From Macrotis lagotis (taxonomy: Eukaryota; Chordata; Mammalia; Peramelemorphia; Peramelidae), in the NCBI RefSeq assembly GCF_037893015.1, contig NC_133659.1, forward strand, positions 15,108,183 through 15,172,182: a stretch of DNA of 64,000 nucleotides, read 5' to 3'. The notes under the pieces were generated by a model. The model was given only the letters and a program-made list of their open reading frames with translations, made no database searches and had not been told where the DNA came from. This document shows positions 45,615 to 56,300 of this stretch, one piece after another. The position numbers and the translations under genes were made by a program. Within the stretch, counting starts at the first letter, position 1. Each line of letters starts with the position of its first letter.

Positions 45615-47326
45615 CTGTAATAAGAAACAGTCGTGAGTGGGAGACAGTGTAAAGACAGATGGAGCAGTAACATCGCCCCCTTGGAAGGAAGAAGTTTGGG
45701 ACAAAAGGCAGTTCTTATCTAGATGTCACTGTTGGCACACCTCCTTCACCCACACCCACAGCCACACTGCCCCTTCTTGACAACAGTCTGCAGAGCATGG
45801 AGAAGCTCCAGCAGACCCAGGGACCCCAGGAAGTAAGCTGCTTTTGAGACTTCTTGAGGGGAGAAGCCAAGACGAAAGCTTCACATTCTATAAATGGGCT
45901 GTCAGTGCACAGCCAGTGAGATTGTGCAGCCTCTTCTGGAACAGAAGAGCTTCTTGGGGGAACCAGGTCAGTGCCTCCTGTTTAGAGGCTGCAGTGTAGC
46001 CCTGTGGTGGGGTGTCTATGCCACAATCAGTGGCTGACCCCTTTCCCCTACCCTCTCATCAGGGCCATGAAGAACATGTACAGCGAGGGCCCTCCCCCCA
46101 CCCCCCAAAAAAAACCCTTAACAAGAGGAAGCGTCCCTAGACCTCCAGTGCTTTGCCTTCTGGACCTTATGTGGCATTCTTAGTGGCTTATTGACTGCAC
46201 CTGGGGCAGAAAGGTCTCTTGGGAGGGGGGCATGAGCTCATGGCCAAGAACAGGGTTAAAAGACCTTGAGTTCTTCAGCCTTAGTGGATGTGAACTCAAT
46301 AAGGGCAGCTCCTCATTCATCTGTGGATGCGTCCCTCCCCCGCACAGAATGACAACTGTCAAATGAATTCATGGCATTATCTGCTTGGTTAGGTGATTTA
46401 GGTGGTGCCAATATTTTTTATATTATGCAATGTTACAGTACATTATATAATGCCCTTACTTTAAGCTTTAATTTGTGATAAGGAAAACTATAAAATGCAT
46501 CTGCCAAAAGACTATTTTGTGTGGTCCCTCTGTGCTTAGAGCCAGAAAGCCCCAACGTGCCTTCCCTTAACCTTCTGGTCTCCTCAACTCTCCATCAACC
46601 ACCTAGAATTCCAACAATAATATGACCAACATCCCAGGTGACATGCCCACACCTCAGCCCCACATGTGGAGCCCGGGCATCTACAAGAGAGCATACCTTG
46701 GCAATGAAGTGACTTACCCAAGCTTTTAGCATCTTAGCAGGAACCTTGAAACCAGGGATGTACCTCTTAACCCATGTGGAAAAGGGCTTCAATTGAAGTT
46801 CATCTTCTGAAAGGTTTTCAAATATTGAAAAGGAAGCAGCACAGGCTAGGGAGAATCCCATTGTGGTCTCCACTGAGGCCAGGGCCAGCTGGTCTTTCAG
46901 AAGGAGAGGGAGCATGCTGGGGAGGAAAACGAGCGTGAGCCTTGGCAGGTGCACCTTCGAGGAAGGATGAAGGGTTTTACACAAAGGACGTTTGACTCAC
47001 CTAAAAGTTGATACAAGTAAAAACCATATCGACATAAAAGGAACTTCATTTAGAATTAAGCAAACTGGTCTAAAATGAGAAAGAAAAAGAATTAAAATTT
47101 CAACTTTTGCTTTTAAGACAATGTAAAAATATTTTACCCACTTGACTTTTTCCTATTGGACTGAGAGACCAAAACTTGTCTAGGGACCTAACTGCCACTT
47201 TTCCTTTTCTCTAACAATCCAAATAAGGAAGATCCCAGCTCTGCAGAAAGTGTCTGGTCTCCTCAGGTGGTGAAGGAGCCCTTTACCACACACACAGACA
47301 CACACAGACACACACAGACACACACA

Positions 47327-47376
<50 letters not shown>

Positions 47377-50300
47377 AGCTTCTAAATTCCCTCGCCTCCC
47401 CAGCACAGGCCTGGGAAGACTACAGGGTGGATGGGGGCGCTAGGTGGGGAGGAGCTGCCTGGGTGGGCGATGCACTTGAATGTCTTCACCTGCTTTGTTC
47501 CCATTTTCTCCATAATTTCTTGTCTAGACAAGCAACACTACAGTAAGCTAAGCCCTGACCGGAAACCTATCACGTTCACCCACCTACATTCTCTCTGAGC
47601 CAGCTCCAGCAGACCCCATCAGGTTTACCTTCCCTCACCTGCCAGATTTTTACCTTCGAAGCTCACATTTTGATCCATGAGTGAACAAGCCTTTTCTTCC
47701 CCCTCCCTCATCACTGGCTCTCAGCCCCTGGGGCCTCCCTGTTCTGGAGATGCTCAAACCCAGCCTTGGAACAGGCCCCGTGGGCTGCACCGGGGTGGCA
47801 GACTGTATGCACACCCAAGGGCAGCCCACTGCCCCTTCTGGAGTTGGATAAACCTAGAACCCCAGGAGCCCCCCCCCCCCATGGCTCACACCACTCTACA
47901 CACATTTGTCAGGCCCTGATCACGTATTCTGTTTACTCTATTTATAATGCATGCAGATGGGCAAATTATCCTAGACATTCCTATCAATAAAACATAGACT
48001 TATTATATGAAACAGGATTTTACTTACAATGAAACCAAAAGGATGGATTTTTCATGCACATGGTAGGAGAATAGGAAGAATGACAAAGCACAGCTAACCT
48101 TTACAGGAGGAAAAACAGAAAATGGGACATAAAATCCATACAAAATTTACATAGTAATCTAGGTATGATTTCTTTGGTATGACAATTAGATCAATTCTAT
48201 CATTGGCACTAAATCCTTATAAGTAACATTCTTATTAAAAAGCTACCCAGAACTATTTACAATGTATTTGTTTAATAAGCAAAACTGTCTTGGAAAGAAT
48301 CAACTTCACCTTCCATTTACAATGTAGAAATTTCAAAATGAAAAATATTGAGTAAAAATGTCAAAATAACAATAGAATTTTTCAAATCTAGCTTAAGTCA
48401 AAAAATGTATTGCAAACTGAGTAAAGATGTTTAAATTCATAATTTGGTTCCCCAAGGTAAAGAAAATTTCTTAAAAAGTTTAAGATTTTGAAGAAAGCAT
48501 TTTCAGGACATAAATTTTTATTTTCAAAAATTTTCTGTACTAGGCATCACCCAGAGACATTTTAAAAATTTACCAGATTTTATGTACTCAAACTAGTGAA
48601 TAAAATTTACTTAAAAATAATAAATATGTCAATGATTATAGTGAGAACTGTAAAGCATCCCTGGAGTAAGAGGGGATGGTGACAATTTTAGAGGCTTTTG
48701 GAGTGTTCAGTAGGGAAGATTTAGGGGTTCACAACACAGTTTAATTAGGACTAGAAAACAGAAGTTACTCAAAAGGGCAGGTGGAAGGGCTTTTCAGAGC
48801 TCAAATGGGCAGATGGGTGGCAATTCAGTGGATGGAGAGCCGAGATGGAGTCAGGAAGACCTGAGTTCAAATATGACCTCAGACACTTCCTAAGGGTGTG
48901 ACCTTGGGTAAGTAACTTAACTTTTATCTGCCTCATCTGTAAAATGAATTGGAGAAGGAAATAGCAACCGCTCTAGGATCTTTGCTTGGAAAACCCCCAA
49001 CATGACTGAAAAACAACTGAATAACAAAACACCTAACCAGGGAAGGATTACACTATGATTCAACACCCCTATAACAACATTTTCTAACATTTCCTTGTTT
49101 AGCACCTTGTTTTCACAAGACAGAACTATTACACTCATTATTACATTTAATACATTACATTCAGTTTTTACCTTTGGACACACTATTAAAAAGAACTTCA
49201 TTATTACATGAACCCTGAAAAGAATTTGCTAAAGCACCCCCATTGTTAGACCCCTCCTTGACTGAGAGACCAGCCCTGTCTAGAGACAATAATTAAAACA
49301 AATCCCCAGAAATAATGGGGGGGGGGCAGCCCCTAGCTTCTAGTGACCCAGACTGGTCTGGCAGTGATCACTCTCCCCACACTGCAGTTTCTGTCCATCC
49401 CCACTAGGCTGCACTGTTCCCATAAGATACCTTCTCTTTTTCTTCAAGGAGAAACACTGCCAGAAGCGAGGCAGGACCCCCAGGAGGACCCTGAGGCCTT
49501 CCAAAGTGGCCCAAGAAGTCTCCCTTGCTGAACAAAGCCTGGTGGGTGCAGGCAAGAGGAGGGGGCCCCACATACCAGTGCGTACTTGAAGCCTTGGAGA
49601 CTGGGCTGCAGGGTCAGCTTGACACAGGTAGGGAGCAGGCTCAGAAGGGTCAAAGCAAAGCTGAAAGAGTTGGGGACTTGTGTCAGTGGAAGCTCCAAAC
49701 CCCCAAGGGCACCCCCTGTCCTCAACCTCTGGTCCCTCCATGTGGGTCAGCCTCCTGCCCACAGCCCCATCTTTATTCTGGCTCTATATACTGATGGCCA
49801 TAATGGACTCTTCCCCTGGCTCAACCTGGTGTTGGATGTCATCCCCACCTCTGGGTGCTGCACTCCAGAAAAGCTGCATTTAAGTTTTATTATGTATTTT
49901 TCAACTTAACAAACATTTAAAATGAGGGCCAGAGGAGTCTGTAGATTGTGGACATCATGGGGACAACAGTGACAGAGGCAGCTAGAGGGGACAGGGAAAG
50001 AAGGCTGGGCTGCAAGCAGCAAGACCCAAGTTCAAATCTGGCCTCAGACTCTTCCTCCACACCAGACTCTGGCCCAGTCACCTTGTCTCCTTAACTGTCA
50101 AATGTAAATAAAAGCAGCACCTAGCTGCGAGGGAGCTGGGAGGAGCTGGGGAGGTGGTCACTCTAGAGGGCTCGCCAGGTGCTGCAGAAAGGGAGGCAGA
50201 TTGCTGCTGTGGTCATCACCACCACCATCATCATGATCCAATCCCCCACTCCCCCCACTGCTGGGGTCATCATCATTATTACCCCCCACTCCCCCCTGCT

Positions 50301-53300
50301 CCCGTGGTCCTCATAATCAATATCCAATCCCCCTGCTTATCCCAGCCTTCAGCGGTCCCAAGTTAGAAGGGACACGAGGTCTTCAAGAGCAGGGCCAGCA
50401 ATGAGGTCGTCCGCACAGCCAGAGCTGGCCGTTCAGGATGCCGGGTGACAACCTCACTCTATCAGACACCATCAGAAGGTGTGCTCGGACCCATGGCCTT
50501 TTTCTTTCTCTTTTAGTCCATTTCAGAAATACACCCAACGCTGTTGGAAGAAGTCACCTTCTGTCCTGAGGACGCTAGGACTCTTAGAGACAATTGCTGA
50601 AAGCACTCCTACCTGAACATCAACTGGGTCTGAGGGGAGAGAATTTCCTTTATCTTCAGAAGGACATTGAGACTACACCAAAAATTGGCAACTTTGTCCT
50701 TTAAAAAGAAAAATATTCATATTAGATTTTATTATATTTAAAAGAATTTTAAAAAATTAATAAAGCCCAATCTTCCATATATATTCTATTCTAAGATAAG
50801 GGAGAGGAGGGGACAATTTGTCCAGACTTTTGAGGGATAGTTTTTAATGAAAGTTTAGGAAAGAATGTGCCTAAAATAGCCAAGAATTTCTTGCACTGCC
50901 TCCCAAGGCAGTTGATACCACCAAGAATTTTAAAATATAATACTTTAAATCATTTTCTTTGAAAATAGTCTAAAAAAACTATTTTTCCCAACATCCTCTT
51001 ATCATACACCTGAATTTACTGAAAATAACGGAATTTGTAGCTAGCGTGACTGAGTTAGCCACTAATAAATCAAGAAGTTTATAAAGACATTAGCAGTTGT
51101 GCTAGGATCACTTTCAAAATTAAATTTGTAACCCAGCTCTCCTGCTCCTGAAACCCACCCTCTGCCCAGCTGCTCTGGCACAGCTGTGGAAGCCACCATC
51201 AAGACTGCCCCAACAAGCGCGCCGACCTCCCCCCAGCCTGCACGGCTTGCGAGATGGCCTCCTTGCTGAGCAAGGATTAGAGGGCCAGGGGAGCCTGGCA
51301 GTGGCGGCTAACGGAGACCGTGAGAGGGGTGCACAAGCCTTCCCTCAGTGGGCTCTGTTGGCAGGGTCCTCTCATTTATTTAAACAAATATCCAGGGAAA
51401 TCACATCAAATGTGTGTGAGCCAATCAGAGGCAAAAATAACATACAAACTATGTGTCCATTCAAACTCCCACCTTCTTGGGAGCCCTGAAGATACTGGTC
51501 AGATTCATGATATATTTCTGCAGATTCATAAAATATGATAAAACTATTTTTCTAAAAACTTGGAACATCCTACTTTGACCTTTAAATAGCATTGCATTCA
51601 CTTTTTCTGCAGATTTTCAGGATCAGTGGCCCTGCTTGGAGGACATGGGGTCTTAGCCTTGGGACTGGCCCGGCTTCACTTCACTTAAAAGCCTTTTTAT
51701 TGGGGGGGAGTTTTTGGTGTCATCTAATTCCTGATGTGAACTTACAACTATATTTATGATATCACGTCAACAAAGTGTGATAAAACTGGCATTAAAGGTC
51801 AAAGTGTCCAGGAAAATGTTGTGTCCATAAAACTGTTCCTTAAGTGTTCCTCAGAGTGAAGGGAGAAAAAGGAGGCCCCCCCCAGGAGCTGTGAACTTTA
51901 TAGCCGCGTCTTCTGACACCATCATTTACTATGGAATGCATTTCAGTGGAAAAATGCGGGCCTGAAACATGGATCTGATGATGGCCTGCACATCCCCTCT
52001 GCAGAGACCGGCCTGGAAGATGCCAGCCAAGCTCAGGGTCAGATCCAGGATTAAGCCCCTGGCAGAGAGTGCGGGCAGTGGGCTGGCTCGAGTTACCGGC
52101 CGGGCTGCCCCTAAAGGTCGGGGCGGGGGGAGGGTGGAAGGGAGGTCCGTCAACATGCCTCAAAGAGTCCCCGGCCAACTGGGAAGAGTCTCCTTAGCAC
52201 TTGCAGGGTCTGTTCCACTTGGGTCAAGAAGGGCAGCCAGCAGAGAGCAAAGGCGGCAGCCACCGTGGCGACCAGGCGAACCAGCAGCACCAACCTGGGG
52301 GAAACGACAAGCGGGTGGAGCGTGGGGGTGACTCCAAGAGGGAGTCACCTTCCTGCTCCTTCCCCAGTCGGCTTCTCATCCAAAGTCAATGGGAAATGAA
52401 CATGGTGGGGAGAAGACTGAATCAACATTGTTCTGATAGGTGGGGAAGCTTCAGGGGTGGGGGGAACCTCCATCTACAATAAAAGCAAAAACTTCCCCAT
52501 CTGATGAACATGCGATTTCTTCAAGTCCTAAGCTGAAGGGCATTTCTATCCTGGCTAACATTTAACCAATTGCAGCAAGAAGAAATAACAGCATGACCAA
52601 TCATAAACAATTTATCAAATGGATTCAAATAAGGCCCTGCACTTGAACTGATTCAGGAGGCCTCCCTTCTGGGGGGGATACTCTCCCCCATCACTGGTCA
52701 GTCTCCCTGCAGCTTCTGGTCTCAGAGCAGGGCCTTGAGCCAGCAGGGCTCAAGGGGGGACCTGAGCCACTAGACTAGGTGCACTACCTCTCACACTCCA
52801 TCATCCATCAGACAATGCCTTGAAATCCAGGGCGTTCTCTTCCTGGAGTTCTCTTCTTCTCTTGGGAATGTATGGGGAAGAGAAAGGCCCTGCGCTAACA
52901 AGAAAACTGGATACTAGGCAAAGAAGAGCCACCGTGAATGCAAGGCTCCCCAGCTTGGGAAGGGCAGGAACAAGCACCTGGGGCCTCAGAACATTTCAAC
53001 TCACTCTTGTAAAGGGGGGCTTCATAGCTAGAATCTGTGATGGAAACATCAGGGAAAGAGCCCAGCTCATGGGAAGGGGAGGGGAGCAGAAACTCCCGAT
53101 CCAGAGAAACCTGCATGGAGGCCAATGCCAGCATTCGGCTCCCCAAACAGGTACGATAGGATGAATGTAGGGAGCAGCCAGTCTTTGTTTTGGGAGCAAC
53201 ATCCTTTCTACCTCTATCTACCTGCACATGCTAAAAAGGGAAGGGTTGGGCAGACACAAGGAAAGGCCTCCAAATTAAGAGATGATGTGACCCCCATATC

Positions 53301-56300
53301 CCCTGGATGTCAGAGATGATTCTTCCTCTTCTCTCTGCAGGCATCCTGAGGGTCCTCAGTGCTTCTCAGAAATTCTCTTTTGTTTCCCTCTCATTCTCTG
53401 TAACATGTGCTCCATGTCCCTCTCCTCCAGCTCCCAACCACACAGGCAGAAGGTGATGTCCCCTCTACCTTTCCTAAGATGAAGGCCATTGGATGGGGGC
53501 ACCCACGCATCTCCCCTTCCACTGTCACATTTGACGTAGCTGTAAAGGGCTTCACATACTATCCAGTGGTCAGTTGGTCCCTAGTCAGTGCTTATTCCCC
53601 AACCCCAGCCCCCCCCCCCCCACGGCTTGGCTCTGGGTGCCCTGCTCATCATTCTGATTCATCTTCTACAAACTCAGTTTAGAAACCATGGCCACAGGAT
53701 GTAACTGGTTAAAAGCTAGAAGGAGCCAGAACCGGGCCCAAGTCTGACACCTGGATGATAAACTGGCAGATGAAGAGAAACCCCCATGGGGCATGGACAA
53801 AGACTGGGTGGCTAGTTAAGTGAGTGCACTAGAGGAAAGGAGAAGGAAGAATCACAGCAGCAGCAGGAGGTCACTCAGCATTTGTTAAAACCCAGGAAAA
53901 AGCCTGCTGGTGAAACCAAGGAGGGCCTTGGAAGTGTATGACGCAAACCTTTGCACAATCAGATATGGAAGCCCAAGGCAGGTAGGCACGTGTCAGAGGA
54001 TCGATAGACAGACAGATGTCTGAGCGCTCTATGGGGATGGGACAAGAGGAGGCTCCAGACAGGACTGGTCCAGATGCAATCTGGCCCCATGGCATAGCCA
54101 GGGCATACAAAGTCCATCAAGGACTGGATGGGAAGGAGAGGGAGCCTTCTGTTACAAGGAAGAGACTTCTAGAATCAATGTCACTGGACAAAAAACTGAA
54201 GGGATGCTTAACTGGACAAAAGAATGCAGATCTAAGTAAAGAGAGAAGAGATCTGAAAATACCAGAAAGGTGTCAGAGCAAAGAGAAATGAGGTGTTTTG
54301 TGGAGAACCAAAAGCCCAAATGAGGATGGAGAGAACCTTGGTAGTGTCAGACTGGCACTCTCTACAAGGAATGACCAACACCCAGGGATGAGAAAGGAGG
54401 GAGCTTCCTGGGGAGTCTGGACCACCTGGATGATGGAAGCGGCCAAGGAGAGGCCACACAAGCTGCTGGGGGGCCGTCAAAGTGACTGCTATAGAGCAGG
54501 GGGCCAGACTAGGTTGCCTGGGGCAGCTTCCAGGGCAAGGGCTCTGGGACCCTGTTTTAAACAAGATTGTAGACTTTGTAGTCTCTTCAAGGTGAACGAG
54601 ACAATCCAGGGTCTCCATTAGCCAAGGATTCTGCCTGGACAACGGGCTCGATCAGCCCACAAACACAGGTCAGGAGCCCATGGTGGGCTCGGCTCTGGGG
54701 ACCTGAGGAAAACAGGCCTGGCCCTCACAGAGCTCCCAGTCTGAAGATATCCAAGCCACGGGCAGGAAAAATGGAAACTGCTATCAGGGGAAGGCCCGTG
54801 ACTGAGCCAGACTGGGAGAGGTTCCTGCAGAACATGGGACTTGAGCTGGGCATGAAGAAAACTGGGAAGGACAGGAGGAGGCAGCGAGAGAGAGCATACA
54901 GCAAGGACGATCACGGGATGAAGGATGGTCATGCCTGGGGGTCAGCAGAAAGAGCGTTTGTGTCTATTTGTATGTGCCTGTGCCTGTGCCTGCTGAGGTG
55001 GGAAGGGGGCTGCTACCTCCCAAAGGGCTCCCTGCTGGACCCAGAGTGTAGAGGAAGCCACCAGAATGGTCTAAGCAGGGAATGACCGCATCAAACCCAT
55101 CAGACTTCAGCTGGCTTTAGAAACACTGATGATCAAGCTTTGAGAACAGACACTGGCTCCATCAATGGAGTCGTGGGAGGAGGATCCGGGGAACTCTGGA
55201 GGCTTCCCCTGGGACCAGTCAACACAGTACCGGGGCCCTTTCAACGTACTCACCCCTTTCCTTTCAGACCCTTCTTCAAGCATCTGCCTAGCAAAAAGCA
55301 AAAGAATGGCAAGGCATGATAAAGTTCCATCTGTTTATAATTGAGGGCCAGGCAGAATGCCAAGGACCCGAGGATGTCCCAGTCATGAGACAGGCCGAGA
55401 ACAGCCCACAAAGTCAAGCCGAGACTCACACAATTATATATGTTTCTATATTAAGGAAAAGACCCACAAGAGGCCAACAAGCTCAGATGTGATAAAATGC
55501 TCTTAAAAAGTATTCTTTAAAAGCAGAAATTAATCATTAAAGTGTAATAGTAACCATTTAAAAAATAAAAACTTTAGTATAATCTATAAAACAGAGCTAC
55601 AGCACATGATTTGTATAGGATTAAAAGATCTACAATTGATAAACTGAATTTTTTCCTTCAGATAAAAGCAATGTGTCAACTGTATCAATGAACATTAAAT
55701 ACATTAAAATCTTAAAAACCAAAAAAACTGAAGCAAACAGGCACACTTTCAAGTATAAAGAAACCATGATTTCTCCTACAAGGCCACAAACCAGGACAAA
55801 CTAACATTTGTGTTTAATGAACAGCAACAAAACTACTGCATTAAAACACTTCCAAATTGTCATAATCAAAATACATTGTATCTTATAGCCCTTTTCTGCC
55901 CCAAATGTGTTTTATCTATAAAATGAGGGGGACAGGTTGAGGTGGAGGCCAAGCTTTGAATGCTTCCCTCCTGGGACCCTAAAGGGAGGTGGACTCTCTG
56001 GGTCCCATCACCCCCGATCTTCTTGCCAACCTCTCCATCCATGCTGCCCTTGCCATCCACTCCAACTCTGGAATCAGTCTGCCAGTTTCCTTGAACAGTG
56101 TCAGTCTATTTCCTTATCCCTCCCCTCATAGCCACTCATCCCTGGGCAGTGCCCACACATAGGGGTCATCCCCCCAGCCAGATCATAAGCTCCCTGAAGG
56201 CAGGCAAGGACTGTCTTTGCTTCTGTACCAGTAACCTTAGCACTTGGCAGAGGAGCTGAAGCCTTTATCACTGACTCCATGTACTGGTAAGTGAGAGCAT

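Noticed and set aside
48917..49201. 94-codon - strand frame as an ALG6 exon
   Set aside because: It overlaps a SINE and has no similarity to ALG6; the real neighbouring exons join without it.
50213..50330. CRISPR-like spaced repeats
   Set aside because: Low-complexity CAT and C-rich tracts in a mammalian intron; no regular spacing.
51929..52156. Frame across the ALG6 exon region as coding sequence
   Set aside because: A different frame from the one that matches human ALG6; the true exon is 52159-52294.
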